Source: Euryodendron excelsum
Lineage: Eukaryota; Streptophyta; Magnoliopsida; Ericales; Pentaphylacaceae
Assembly: GCA_033060915.1 (NCBI GenBank)
Contig: CM065392.1
Location: 7,885,001-7,949,000 of the forward strand
DNA: 64,000 nt
Direction of reading: 5' to 3'
Shown: positions 11,696-23,923 of the stretch, piece by piece
Layout of the letters: the number at the start of each line of letters is the position of its first letter
How positions within the stretch are numbered: position 1 is the stretch's first letter
The notes under the pieces: generated by a model
Told to the model about the DNA's origin: nothing
The model's database searches: none
The model's input: the letters and a program-made list of their open reading frames with translations, nothing else
Made by a program: the position numbers and the translations under genes

Positions 11696-12279
11696 CTAAA
11701 ACCATAAGGCAAACACTAACAAGCTAAGGATCGAAAAAGCACTTGGTGAATTACGTATATAAAAAAAACAAACAAATGAGAAAAAGAAAACTAAACAGAA
11801 CAGCAAAATTGTAAACAGGTTGGAGTTGATCACTCACCCTCAACGGAAGCATCTACGGCTTCTGGCCATGGTAATTTCTTTCTCCCTTAATGTGCATATC
11901 CTGTTAGATTTTTTGTTCTTCTTTGCTTAGTTTATTTGTTTGACTTAGGTTTAATTGCATTGCACTTTGTTAGGACTCCATGTGAGGCATTTAGTGGAGG
12001 TAGAATAGTGTGCTCAATTTGCAATCAGTGGTATTACTTTGCATAAGGAGATTGGAGGATCAGTTGGGAAATAAGAGAAAAAAAAGCCGTTGTCCGGCAA
12101 TACATGATTGTGTATGATGTGTTGTATGACCTAGACAATCCATTATTGTTTGCATTCATCTTCGCATGCCATATTTCACTAGGGACATTCATAACTAACT
12201 TGTGACGCTTGAGAGTTCAAGTAGTTCATCATCACACACACCGGGACTTCTTTTAGTTGTGGACCTAAGATTCCTTCCA
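11696..12279 (+). other. Athila leader between primer site and gag
   Basis: Untranslated leader. No gene seen. Confidence 0.6.
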
Positions 12280-13601
12280 ATGGCAAACATAAATGATCAA
12301 GGTTTACCCAACGTCTTCTCTTTGAATCTTAACGCCATACCGAATGCTCCTAACCTGTAATTTCACCCTAATCTTCAACCCATCCCACCGGGGGTAGATC
12401 CCAATATTGGGGGCGATGATGATATGGAGAGAGGGAGCCCCAATGGCGACATGGCAGCCCCCTATCAAAGAACCTTACGAGATTACTTGAATCCCCCACA
12501 TCAAGCACCAACTTCATGCATAGTATTCCAACCACATCACGCTACACTTAACATTTGGCTGGGAAGCATGCAAATGCTCCCTCAATTCCATGGAATGGAC
12601 TCCGAACAACCATATGATTTCATTAAGGAGTTTGAGGATGCGTGCTCACTTATTATGGACAATTCTTGCCCGAAAGAGGTTTTCTTATTAAAACTCTTCC
12701 CTTTTTGTTTGAAAGACAACGCCAAACTTTGGTTCAATTCGTTGCGGCCTATGCCTAAGCATTCATGGGTTGTTCTCTAATGGGAGTTTTTAAAGAAGTT
12801 CTTTCTCCAGAACCGGATAGAAAGTATCCAAAGGCAAATTTTCCAATTTTTCCTTTTAATGGGGGAGACGTTCTTTCAATGTTGGGAGAGGTTTAAAGAT
12901 CTCTTGAATACGTGCCCTCATCATGGCTTTGCCAATTGGCACATCATCAACACTTTTTATTCATCTCTAACCCCTCAACTTAATCATTTGATTAAGTCAA
13001 TGTGTGCGGGGACGTTCTTTGACAAACAACCCCATGAAGCATATGAATACTTTGACACCATAGCAAACAAGGCTAGGGATTGGGCACTTACCGAGACTCA
13101 AAATCCCGAGGGTCGTTCAATTCAACAAGGGGTAGGATGATATCAATAAAAAGATGTTGATGACGTTAATGCGAGAGTGGCCACCTTAACAAAGAAATTA
13201 GAGGCTCTTGAGGGAAAGAAGGAGTTAGCAGTCGATAGTGAGGTAAGGAGAGAAACTTATTGCATAGTGTGTGATACCATTGACCATGACACATCTTCAT
13301 GTCCAATCATTCCATGGGTGAAGGAGGCTTTACATGGCCAAGTCAATGCGATTGGCCAATTCCAAAGAGGAGAGTGCAACCCTTACTCCAACATTTACAA
13401 TCTAGGATGGAGGGATCACCCTAATTTTGGATGGAGAAATGAGGGGAGTTCAAACTCCCAATCTTACGAAGGAGGGTATCAAACCCTCAATATTATTCCA
13501 CACCTCTTCCTCTATTCCAAGCACCTCAACCTCAAGCTTATCAACAACAACCCATAGCACAACTTTCAAATCAACCCAAACCATATCAACCTCCTCATAG
13601 G
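12280..13601 (+). pseudogene. Athila gag, N-terminal and central part, broken
   Basis: Gag is the structural capsid-type protein that packages element RNA. The ATG at 12280 is in frame with the recognisable gag body from 12424, which carries the Athila-type R-T-L-R-D-Y motif, a capsid core with A-K-L-W-F-N-S-L, and F-F-D-K-Q...A-Y-E-Y-F-D. A zinc knuckle of the CX2CX4HX4C type lies near 13261-13302. In-frame stops occur near 12358 (TAA), 12778 (TAA), 13138 (TGA) and 13147 (TAA). Near 13480 the frame shifts. The coding sequence is cut at 13601 by an Ogre-type LTR and resumes in the short 17850-17903 piece and again at 22748. Confidence 0.88.
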
Positions 13602-16600
13602 TGTCGCGCCCAGATTTTTCACACTCGAGAAATACTCACACAAGCGGGAAAAATACTGTACTCTCTCATTAGAACTCAACCTTCTAGAAGAATGAGTGCG
13701 ACTAGGTTTGAATTGAAAATAGAATTGAATAAAGGGCTTTTGAAAAAGATTTGGAGTCGCCACCTAACTTGATTAAGGTGAGTTAGGTCACCTAAAAACT
13801 AAGAATAATCCGAAGACTACACTTAGGGTTTTTAGAAAACGATTTGAAAATATCTCCTCAAGAGAGGGTTTTTTAGAAAAATAGGTTGTTTGGCAACCTT
13901 TGGAAAACATTTAGCCCTTTTTTTTTTTAAAATAACTCCTTTTGGTCTTTGAAATCAGTGATCCTAAGTTCGGAGGTTAGTTACGTGTAGGGAAGACGCA
14001 CTAAGCCACCACCCTATCCCGCCCTTTCGGTACCTACATGTCAATCTACCCTAGATTCACCTATGAGAGTCTTCAGCTAACTACTGTTCAATCCTATCCA
14101 CTTTATAAAACAATGTTTAAAAAGCTATGATGCATGATATGCAAGTGCAAGAAAAGAGAATTGGAAAATAAATTTGGAAATTGATTTGAAAAGAAATTGA
14201 TTTGATTTAAAAGAGATTTGAAGAGATAGAATTGAAATTGGAAAGTTTGAGAAATTGGAAATAGAAATTTGGAAATAGAAATTTGAAATTGGAATTTTGA
14301 AAATAGATTGGAATTTGAGATTTGAAAAATGTGGAGGAATTTGAAATTTGAAAGAAGTTGTGACCGCACCCATAAGGGTTGCCTACGTATCCTTTTGGAG
14401 GAATCAGGTCAGTCGTAGTTCGGACTGGAGTCCGACTGAAAAGAGATTGATTTGAAAGAAAGAGATTGAAATTGGAAACTGAATTAGAAGATTGAGAGAT
14501 TGCACTTAGAATAGAAGATAAAAAAAAAAATTGGAATTTAGAATTTTGGAGTTGAAGCAATTGGATTTTGATTTGAAAAGATAGAACTTGAAAGAAAGAT
14601 TTAGACTTGTTTTGGAAAGATGGAGGTTTAGGAAACCTAGACTTAGGAAAGACCGGAGACCTAGGAAAGACTTAAGATTTAGAAAGATTTGACTCGAATG
14701 TTGGACTTGGAAGATTTGAAAAGATTGGATTTTAGGAAATGTTCGAATTAGGAAAGGTCCGATTTAGGAAAGTGTCATTTTAGGAAAGTTTTGGAATTAG
14801 GAAATTTTCAACTTAGGGAAGTTTCCAAATTAAGAAAGTTTTGAAATTAGGAAAATTTTGAATTAGGAAAGTTTCAACTTAGGAAAGTTTTGAATTTGGA
14901 ACGTTTTCATTTTAGGAAAGTTTTGAAATAGGAAAGTATTGAATTTAGAAATGTTTTGAATTAGGAAAGGTTTAGTTTAAGAAAGGTTTAGAATTTAGAA
15001 AGTTTCAAGTTAAGAAAGTTTTGAATTTTGGAATGTTTTGAAATAGGGAAGTTTTGAAAGTAGGAAAGTTTCATTTTAGGAAAAGTTTGAAAAAGGAAAG
15101 TTTTCAATTTAGGAAATGTTTGAATTAAGAAAGTTTCAACTTAAGAAAGTCTTGAATTAAGAAAGTTCATTTTAAGAAAAGTTTTGAAAAAGGAAAGGTT
15201 TTGAAAATAAGAAAGTTTTGAGTTTAGAAAGTTTTGGATTTGGAAAGATTTGAAATTTAGAAAGTTTAAGATTTAGAAAGTTTTTTAGAGTTTGAGTTTA
15301 GAAAACCTTGAGATTAGGAAAGGATGAGTTTAGGAAAGATTTGAAAATTTAGGTTTGAAAAGTTAAGATTTGAAAAGAAGGTAGAATTACGAAAGATTTG
15401 AAAATTGAGTTTTAAAATTTAGGAAAGACTTTTATGTTCAAGTTTTAGAAACTTAAGATTTTAAGAAAGTGGAGGATTAGGAAGGAACTGAATTTTGTTT
15501 CTAAAAAGAAGTGTTTGATTTCATTTCCAAAAACGGAGGATAGGATCTAGTTTCCTAAACAGGAGGATTTGATTTGACAAGGATTTGGAAAGGGGAAGTT
15601 TTAGAAACCCTAGATTTGGAAGGCTATAGTTTTGACGTAGAAAATATGTTTTGGAAATATGTATAGTTTTGATGTAGAAAACAAGAGGTTTTGAAAACCT
15701 AGATTTGGGGCAAAGTTTAAAAATCATGTTTTTGGAAAGAAAATTAGGGTTTCCTAATTGTGGGTTCTAGGGCTTGATTTGGGCTCTAAGAAAAGAGATT
15801 TTTAGAAAGTGCGTTTTTGGAAACGAAAATTTTTAGAAGGGAAAATCCTAGATGGGAGTTTTTAGAAGGGAGATTTTGGAAAGAGAGTTTTTGGAAAGAT
15901 TTTTGGAGAGAATATTTCTAGGAAAGCGACTTAAGGAACGTGTTTGGAAAGTGGACTTTGAAGAGAGCGTTTTGGAAAGGAGTTGAAAAAGGAAGTTTGG
16001 AAAAATAGACTTTTGGAGGGAGTTTTTGAAAACAAATTTGGAAAGGAGAGTTTTAGGAAAGTATGTTGGAAAAGAGATTTTTAGGAAGAGAGATTTTTGA
16101 AAAGAGAGTTTTTTGGAAAGTATGAAAACATCTCACTTTCCTAAAGCGATTCTAGCCATAAGAGGGCTAGAACCACTTTAAGAAAGTGGTTTTGAAAACA
16201 ACAAGGGTTGAAAATATGGACCATGTTGGTCATTTTAAATGTAACACTTTCCTAAAGCAACCCTAGCCATGGAAAAGCTAGAATCACCTTAGGATTGTGA
16301 TTTTGGAAACATATTTTGAAAAAGAGATTTTGATGCAATTTTGAAAACAAGTTTAAAAACGATTTTGAAAACGAGTTTGAAAACAAATTTTTGGAAGATT
16401 CAAGATCATGATATGCACAATGCAATTTTGGGGTTGTGAATATACAAGGCTAAGGCTTCACCACATAATCAAGGGGGCCGGATTCACGTGGTCTCCGGTT
16501 AGCCTAAAGGAAAGCCCTCGACACGATGACCCTCCGATAGTCTAATCCTACACATGGAGCGGGAGTCCCCTTGTTTCAAGCATACACAGAAAGGGGGGGA

Positions 16601-16991
16601 AAGAGATGGGGGATTAAAATAAAGAAAACCCAAGTGGATTAGGAGAGAGAAGAGAGAGGGGGGAAGTGCGGAAATTTAAATAAGGAGCCTACCGTATGTC
16701 TTGTTTATTTTGCTCGCCTTGCTTGTCTTCGGTCTTCGCTTCACTTCAGTCTTGATCTTTGAGGGCTCGTCTTCGGTCTTCAAATCTTCGTAGTTGCAGC
16801 AATCGAAGCCTTCAATGGAGGGTTGGAGGCTAGTGTATAAGTGTATAGGGGTGTGTATGAGTGTATAGGAAGCTAGGGTTTAGTGTATGGTGGCTAGGGT
16901 TTGGAAAACCTAGGGAAGCTAGCTCTGTATATCGAATTATATGATTTTTAGACTGAGTTTACGGACCTCTTCCACGTTGGAAGAGGCTCTG

Positions 16992-16999
16992 TATTTATA
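16992..16999 (-). promoter_or_regulatory. TATA box of solo LTR A1
   Basis: TATAAATA on the minus strand, followed by CAGAGCCTC as in the other type-A LTRs, about 15 bp downstream of a palindrome. Confidence 0.75.
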
Positions 17000-17013
17000 A
17001 AGGTTGGACAACA

Positions 17014-17115
17014 CTGGCGCCTATTGTAGTGGCGCCAGGCCAAAACTTACACTGGCGCCACTAGGAGTGGTGCCAGGCCATTTTCTGGCTTGGCGCCACT
17101 ACTAGTGGTGCCAGC
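17014..17115. repeat. TGGCGCCACT hairpin array, LTR A1
   Basis: Three inverted repeats with arms of the form TGGCGCCACT / AGTGG(C/T)GCCA and 3-8 nt centres lie immediately upstream of the TATA box on the LTR strand. Confidence 0.85.
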
Positions 17116-17849
17116 CATTTAGGAAATGTTTAAGGTCGGCAAGCAACGTATCTTTGACTAGATTTGGGCGCCTGTACTAGTGACTACCATGTAATTTTTA
17201 GCCTGACTTCATTAGGAGTGACTCCGGAAAGTCCGGGAATGATTTGAAGGAGCCGGGAATGACCCGGAAGGCCGGAAAAGAGCAGGAACACCTAAAATAG
17301 TGTCCCGAAGGTATTTGACATGAAAAATGAGGATAGGATGTGTCGGAAAGGTTGACCGGGCCTTTAAGGGCAAAACGGTCAATCGGATTGGAAATCTGCC
17401 GGGACGGACTCGGACTGTCCCGGAAGAAGACTCAAAATTTGGAAACATTATTGAGAATGCTCCCAAAGGTTGCCGGCTTGGTTCCCAGAGCCGGTGTGGT
17501 TGGAAAAAGAGACCGGCCCACCAGGGGCAAAACGGTCATTTTGTACCGGGTTTACCGAAACTAACTCAGAATGATCCGGAAAGGTAAAGAAAGATTTAGA
17601 GCACTATAAAAAGTATTCTCAGGAAGTTACCGGTTTGATACCCAGAGCCGGTGTGGTTTCCGAGGCGTTCGAATGCCTTGGGACAAAACGGTCATTTAGC
17701 TTCAAGTGGGCCCTACGGGCCCGAGAAGCGACTGGTGGACTAAGTTCAAGTTAAAAAGACGGGCTTAGAGTCTAAATATGCATGTGATGTGTGAAAGTGA
17801 GCTTGGTCAGCTCGGAGATTGCTGAGCAGGCAAAAATGGGGTGCTTACA

Positions 17850-17903
17850 ATAGGAAACCCATGGAAGATAATTTGTATCAATTGTCCAATGACATTAGAG
17901 GGG
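17850..17903 (+). pseudogene. Athila gag fragment trapped between two LTRs
   Basis: This 54-bp piece consists of one TSD (ATAGG), 44 unique bases and the other TSD (AGGGG). Its reading frame continues both the gag frame ending at 13601 and the one resuming at 22748, so it is host gag and shows the two solo LTRs were separate insertions. Confidence 0.9.
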
Positions 17904-18139
17904 TGTAAGCACCCCATTTTTTACCGCTCGGCAGTCTACACTCCGTCCAGACTTGTTTTCAAGTCATTATGGACATATTCCAATCGAAACCAATCCTCTA
18001 GTCCAAATTCTGTCTTTCCATCGCTTCGCGGGCCTGTCAGGCCCGAATAGAGGCAAAATGACCAAAATGCCCTTAGGGGCATTATCCTTTCTTCTTCCAA
18101 TTCCAATCCCTCTCTCGAGACAGTTTATTCCTCGAGACG

Positions 18140-18660
18140 GTCTGAGTGGCGGAAACACTCACAAAACCGTCAGAGTGGCGGAAACACTCACACCGTTAGA
18201 GTGGCGGAAACACTTAAAACCCAAGCACGTCTCTTCGGAGTCGGTATGACCCCTTTTCAATCCCTCTCTCGAGACAGTTTATTCCTCGAGACGGTTCCAA
18301 TCTAGGCACGTCTCTTCGGAGACAGTAAGACCCCTTTCCAATCCCTCTCTTGAGACAGTTTATTCCTCGAGACAGTCCGAGTAGCAAAACTACTCACAAA
18401 ACCGTTAGAGTAGCGGAAATACTCACAGACCCGTTAGAGTAGCGGAAATACTCACAGAACAGTTAGAGTAGCGAAAATACTCACAAAACCGTTAGAGTAG
18501 CGGAAATACTCACACAGCTGTTAGAGTAGCGGAAATACTCACAGACCCGTTAGAGTGGCGAAAATACTCACAGAACCATTAGAGTAGCGGAAATACTCTC
18601 AAATCGTCAACCCCGTCCGAGTAGCGGAAATACTCAACCCCGTCCGAGTGGCGGAAACAC
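18140..18660 (+). repeat. 29-bp minisatellite in U3 of LTR A2
   Basis: GTTAGAGTAGCG recurs at 18404, 18433, 18462, 18491, 18520, 18549 and (variant) 18578, an exact 29-bp period, with looser copies on both sides. Each unit has the form CGTTAGAGTAGCGGAAATA followed by CTCACA. Confidence 0.9.
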
Positions 18661-19324
18661 TCAAAACCTAGGTCAATACCCATGTTTGTTAGCTCACTTC
18701 GGTGAAAAATGACCAAATTACCCTTTGGACCTTTTCCGGTCAAGATGACCATTTTGCCCTTAGGCATCCGAACGCCCCGGGAACCACACCGGCTCTGGGT
18801 ATCAAACCAGTAATGTCCCGAGAATACTTTTTATAGTGTTCTCGACCTTCCTTTACCTTTCCGGACCATTCGGAGTCAGTTCCAGCAAACCCGGTACAAA
18901 ATGACCGTTTTGCCCCTGGTGGGCCGGTCTCCATTTCCGATCACGTCGGCTCTGGGTATCAAAGCGGCAACCTCTGGGAACATTCTAAATAATGTTTCCA
19001 GATCCCAAGTCTTCTTCCAGGATAGTTTGAGTCTGTCCCGACAGTTTTTCGGTCCAATTGACCGTTTTGCCCCTAAAGGCTCGGTCAACCTTTCCGACAC
19101 ATCCAATCCTCACTTTTCAAGTCAAATACCTCCACGACACTATTTTAAGTGTTCCTGCTCCTTTCCGGCCTTCCGGGTCACTCTCGGCTCCTTCGAATCA
19201 TTCCCGGACTTTCCAGAGTCACTCCTAGTAAAGCCAGGCCAAAGTTTACATGGTAGTCACTAGTACAAGCGCCCAAGTCTAGTCAAAGATACGTTGCTTG
19301 CCGACCTTAATTGTTTCCTAAATG

Positions 19325-19448
19325 GCTGGGGCCACTAGCAGTGGCGCCAAGCCAAAAAATGGCCTGGCGCCACTCCTAGTGGCGCTAGTATAAATTTTGC
19401 CTTGGCGCCACTGCAATAGGCGCCAGGCTTGTCCTCCCTCTATAAATA
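19325..19448 (+). promoter_or_regulatory. Promoter of LTR A2: three hairpins then TATAAATA
   Basis: Inverted repeats built on GGCGCCACT/AGTGGCGCC lie at about 19325-19350, 19362-19388 and 19402-19430. TATAAATA is at 19441-19448, 11 bp after the last. CAGAGCCTC follows, as in A1 and A5. Confidence 0.75.
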
Positions 19449-22400
19449 CAGAGCCTCGTTCAACGTGAGGGAGGTCTACAAACTTAACCTAAAAATCCTA
19501 TATTTCGATATACAGAGCTCGAGCACCTCCAAAAACCCTAGCCTCCCTAGGTTTTCCCAAACCCTAGCCACTATACACAAACCCTAGCCTCCTATACACT
19601 CATACACTCCCTCATACACTCATACACTAGCATTCAACCACTCTCTGAAAACTTGAAGAGCAGCCATCCAAAGCTTGAAGACAATCCTTGAAGGTTGAAG
19701 AAGAAGATCAAGATGAAGACCGAAGACCGAAGACTGCACGGCGCGCAAAATAAACAAGAAACAAGGTAGGCTCCCTATTTAAATTTTCGCACTTCCCCCC
19801 TCTCTCTTCTCTCTCCTAACCCACTTGGGTTTTCTCTATTTTAATCCCCCATCTCTTTCCCCCCCTTTCTTTGCATGCTTGAAACAAGGGGATTCCCGGT
19901 CCATATGTAGGATTGGGCTATGGGAGAGTCACCGTGTCGGGGGCTTTCTTCTAGTCTAACCAAAGACCACGTGGGTTCGGCCCCCTTGATTATGTGGTGA
20001 AGCCTTAACCTTGTATGTTCACGACCCCCAAATTGCATTGTGCATATCATAGTCTTGCATCTTCCAAAGTTCGTTTTCAAAAAGTTGTTTTCAAAAATCG
20101 TTTTCAAACTTGTTTTCAAAATTGCATCAAAATCTCTTTTTCAAAAACTTGTTTTCAAAACCACAATTCTAGGGTGATTCTAGCCTTTCCATGGCTAGGG
20201 TTGCTTTAGGAAAGTGTTATATCAAAAGTGGCCTTTTGGTCTATATTTTCAAACCTTTGTTTTCAAAACCACTTTCTTAAAATGGTTCTAGCCCTCTTAT
20301 GGCTAAAATTGCTTTAGAAAAGTGAGACGTTTTTAATCCTTCTAAAAACTCTCTCTTTTCAAAAATCTCTTCCTAAAAATCTCTTTTTCAACACACTTTC
20401 CTAAAACTCTCCTCTCCAAAATTGTTTTCAAAAACTCCCTTCCAAAATCTATTTTTCAAAATTCTCTCTCCAAAATCTTTTCCTCAAAATTCACCCTCTA
20501 AAAACACTCCCTAGATTCACCTTCCAAAAAACTCGCTCCAAAAATCTTTCCAAAAACTTTCTTCCCAAAATTTTCCTTCTCGAAATTCCCCTCTAGGATT
20601 TTCCTTCCAAAGTCTACATTTCCAAAAACACACTTTCCAAAACTCCTTCTCTTTAAAATCCTTCTCCAAAAACTCCTTCTTCAAACATACTTTCCAAAAA
20701 CTCCTTCCTAGGATTTCCCTTCTAGAAAACCTTCGTTTCCAAAAACGCACTTTCTAAAATCCTTTTTCCTTAAGTCAAGCCCTAGAACCCACAATTAGGA
20801 AACCCTAAATTTTCTTTCCAAAAACATGATTTTCAAACTTTGCCCCAAACCTAGGTTTCCAAAACCCCTTGTTTTCACATTCGAACGATACACGTTTCCA
20901 AAACATATTTTCTACGTTAAAACTACGATTTTCCAAAGCTAGGGTTTCTAGAATCTCCCTTTCCAAATCCTATCTTCTCTTTAGGAAACCAAATCCAATC
21001 TCCCCGTTTAGGAAACTAGATCCCGTCCTCCGTTTTTGGAAACAAAATCAAATCTTTTCTTTTAGAAACCAAATCCAATCCCTTCCTAGTCCAAACCTTT
21101 CCTAATTCAATTCCTTCCTAAACCATAAGTTTCCTAAACCTAAACTTTAAACCTTTCCTTAAGTTTCAAAATCCAATTCTTTTCTAATTCAAATTCTTCC
21201 CAAACTTCTACTTTCCTAAATCTTAAGTTTCCAAAAATTGAACATAAAAATCTTTCCTAATTCAACCATTTCTTAATTCTACCTTCCTTTCAAATCTTAA
21301 CTTTTCAAATCTAAGTTTTCAAACTCAAACCTTTCCTAATTTCAAGACTTTCTAAAATTTAAATTCTAAAACTTTCTAAATCCTAAACTTTCTAAATTTC
21401 AAATCTTTCTAAAATTCTAAGCTTCCTAAATTTGAAACTTTCTTAAGTTGAATCTTTCTAAACCTAAATCTTTCCAAATTCTAAACTTTCCAAAACTTCA
21501 AAATCTTTTCAAACCTAAAACTTTCCTAAATTCAAAACTTTCTTAATTCAAAACTTTCCTAAAGTTGAAACATTCCAAATTCAAAGCTTTCCTAAGTTGA
21601 AACTTTCCTAATTTCAAAACTTTCCTAAATCGAACCTTTCCTAATTCAAACATTTCCTAAATCCAATCTTTCCTAATCTCCTAAACCTTCCAAGTCAAGT
21701 CAAATCTTTCCTAAGTCTCTTCTTTTTCCTAAGTCTAGGTTTCCTAAACCCTCATCTTTCTAAAACAATTCCAAATCAATCTTTTCAAATCAAAGTCCAA
21801 TCTTTCCAATTTCAATTTCCAATCTCCTTCTTCTAATCTCAAATCAAATCCAATATCAAATTCAATTTCCTTCTTCAATCCATTCTTTTATTTTCAATCG
21901 GACTCTTGTCCGAACTACGACTGACCTGATTCCCCCAAAGGGATACGTAGGCAACCTTCATAGGTGCGGTCACAACACTTTTCAAACTTTCAATTCCACC
22001 CTCATGGGTGTGGTTTCCAAAATCTTTCCAAATCTCAAATTCCAATCAGTTTTCAAAATTCTAATTTCAAAATTTCTATTTTCAAGTTCCTATTTCCAAG
22101 TTTCCAAACTTTCCAATTTCAATTCCATCTCTTTAAATCTATTTTCAAATCAAATCAATCACTTTCCAAATCTATTTTTCAATTCTCTTTTATTTTGCAC
22201 TTGCATATCATGCATCATATTAGTTTTCAAAACATTGTTTTTCTAAAGTGAATAAGGTTGAACTATAGTTAGTCGAAGACTCTCATAGGTAAATCTAGGG
22301 TAGATTGACATGTAGGTACCGAAAGGGCGGGGTAGGGTGATAGCTTAGTGCGTCTTCCCTACACGTAACCAACCTCCGAACCTAGATCACTGTTTTCAAA

Positions 22401-22559
22401 GACCAAAAAGGACTTATTTTTCTAAAAAGGGCTAAACGTTTTCTAAAGGTTGCCAAACAACCCATCTTCCTTAAAAACCCTCTCTTGAGGAGATGTTTTT
22501 CAAAATCGTTTTTCAAAAACCTTAAGTGTAGTCTTTGGATTATGCTTAGTTTTTAGGTG

Positions 22560-22595
22560 ACCTAACTCACCTTAATCAAGTTAGGTGGCGACTCC
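22560..22595 (+). promoter_or_regulatory. Conserved U5 hairpin with primer-site-like TGGCGACTCC
   Basis: ACCTAACT (22560-22567) pairs with AGTTAGGT (22579-22586), and TGGCGACTCC follows at 22586-22595. This decamer equals the first ten bases of the true primer site of the Ogre-like element (33958). The block is conserved in all six Ogre-type LTRs here (near 13755, 22586, 33805, 34920, 56950, 62490), some with mutations. Confidence 0.7.
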
Positions 22596-22747
22596 GAATC
22601 TTTTTCAAAAGCCCTTTATTCAAATCATTTTTTCAATTCAAACCTAGTCGCACTCATTCTTTTAGGAGGGTGAGTTCTAACGAGAGAGTACAGCATTTTT
22701 CCCGCTTGGGTGAGTATTCCTCGAGCGCGAAAAATCTGGGCGCGACA

Positions 22748-23875
22748 AGGGGTAAATGCAAGAGTAGATAAGCAAGATAAGGTGTTGGAACAATATACTA
22801 GGATGCTTGAGGACCTACAAAAACAAATGTCTACAATGACATAAGCTTTAACTCAACATGTCCCGGGGAGATTCCCGGCTCAACCTCAACCTCAACCTCA
22901 ACCTAATCTGGTGGTTAGGCAAGTACACATTACCGAGAGTGATATGGACCCTCAAACAAGTCATGAACAAGTACAAGCTTTAACCACTCTTAGAAGTGGT
23001 AAAGTCATTAACAAAACTATTCCCCCAAAGGATATAACTTCTAAACCATGTGTTGGTAGAGATGGGAAAGGAAAAGAAAAGGAGGTTAAGGAAGAGAAAG
23101 AACATAATAAGAAAGGAGAGAGTGATACGCACCAAGAGAAAAACAGCCCATTGATAATCCTTTTGATACCGTGAGTGCAACTACTAGGGATAAGAGAAAA
23201 GACATCTTGAAGCATGCTCCTTTTCCCAAAAGGTTGACCAAACCTAAAAATTAACTTTTTAATGTTGAAATTTATGAAGTGTTCAAGCAAGTTAAAGTCA
23301 ACATCCCTATTCTTGATGCCATCAAACAAATTCCTTCATATGCCAAGTTCTTAAAGGACTTATGTACTTTTAAGTGAAAGTTACATGTCAAGGAGACGGC
23401 TATGATGAATGAGAACCAAAATGCAACATTGCAATGTAAAACCGTTCCTAAGTTCAAGGACCCCAAATGTCCTACCATCTCTTGCACCATTGGAAACACT
23501 AGGATAAATCGAGCCTTATTGGATTTAGGGTCTAAAGTTTATCTTCTCCCATTTTCGGTATATAAGGAACTTGGCTTAGGAGAATTGCAACCTACCCATG
23601 TGACTCTACAACTAGCGGATCGGTCTATCAAGGTTCCTAGGGGTATCATTGAGGATGTGCTCATCCAAATTGATAATTTCTATTTTCCCGTTGATTTCAT
23701 AGTCTTGGACACTCAACCCGTGGAGAATTGTGTAGCTCACAACCAAATCCTCGTCATTCTAGGGCGGCCTTTCCTAATTACTTCTAATGCTATCATCCAT
23801 TGTAGAAATAGGTTAGCGAAGCTTTCTTTTGGCAATACCACTTTTGAATTGAATATTTTTTTGGTTGCCAAATAA
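22748..23875 (+). pseudogene. Athila gag C-terminus and aspartic protease, broken
   Basis: The host frame resumes at 22748. The gag tail has a charged, coiled-coil-like stretch and a Q/P-rich segment near 22875-22905, then a Lys/Glu-rich linker (23040-23130). The retropepsin domain at 23402-23875 cleaves the polyprotein in active elements. Its active site reads D-L-G-S near 23522 (usual Athila form D-L-G-A), followed by L-L-P-F-S-V-Y and the second conserved block I-L-G-R-P-F-L near 23755. Stops occur near 22841 and in the linker after 23172. Confidence 0.85.
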
Positions 23876-23923
23876 CAGGGTGAGTGTGAGGATATCCGAG
23901 AGATTGACATCATTGAGACTATA

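Larger units (their letters stand above)
13602..17849 (-). mobile_element. Ogre-type solo LTR A1, TSD ATAGG
   Basis: Read on the minus strand it starts TGTAAGCACCCC and ends GGGCGCGACA. Length is 4,248 bp. ATAGG flanks both sides (13597-13601, 17850-17854). No internal region exists. Its ends match the LTRs of the full Ogre-like element at 29140-57107, where they adjoin a primer site, so this is an LTR. It has a TATA box, promoter-proximal palindromes and a long purine/pyrimidine-biased body (about 14500-16100) made of degenerate TTTAGGAAAGTTTTGAA phrases. Short open frames inside it are not genes. Confidence 0.93.
17904..22747 (+). mobile_element. Ogre-type solo LTR A2, TSD AGGGG
   Basis: It starts TGTAAGCACCCC and ends GGGCGCGACA; length 4,844 bp; AGGGG at 17899-17903 and 22748-22752. 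It is in opposite orientation to A1 and forms with it a near-palindromic inverted repeat. It carries a U3 minisatellite (18150-18600), a TATA box at 19441, promoter palindromes, a T/C-rich body (20300-21850) and a conserved 3' block with a hairpin and primer-site-like decamer (22560-22595). Confidence 0.94.

Noticed and set aside
14103..14560. Three overlapping minus-strand frames rich in Phe/Ser/Asn, and similar ones at 21964-22251 and 35248-35538
   Set aside because: They come from the low-complexity purine/pyrimidine body of the type-A LTRs and recur in each copy. No coding signal.
17327..18249. Overlapping plus and minus frames of 60-98 codons in A1 and A2
   Set aside because: They lie in the LTR U3 regions and conflict with each other in frame. 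No homology recognised.
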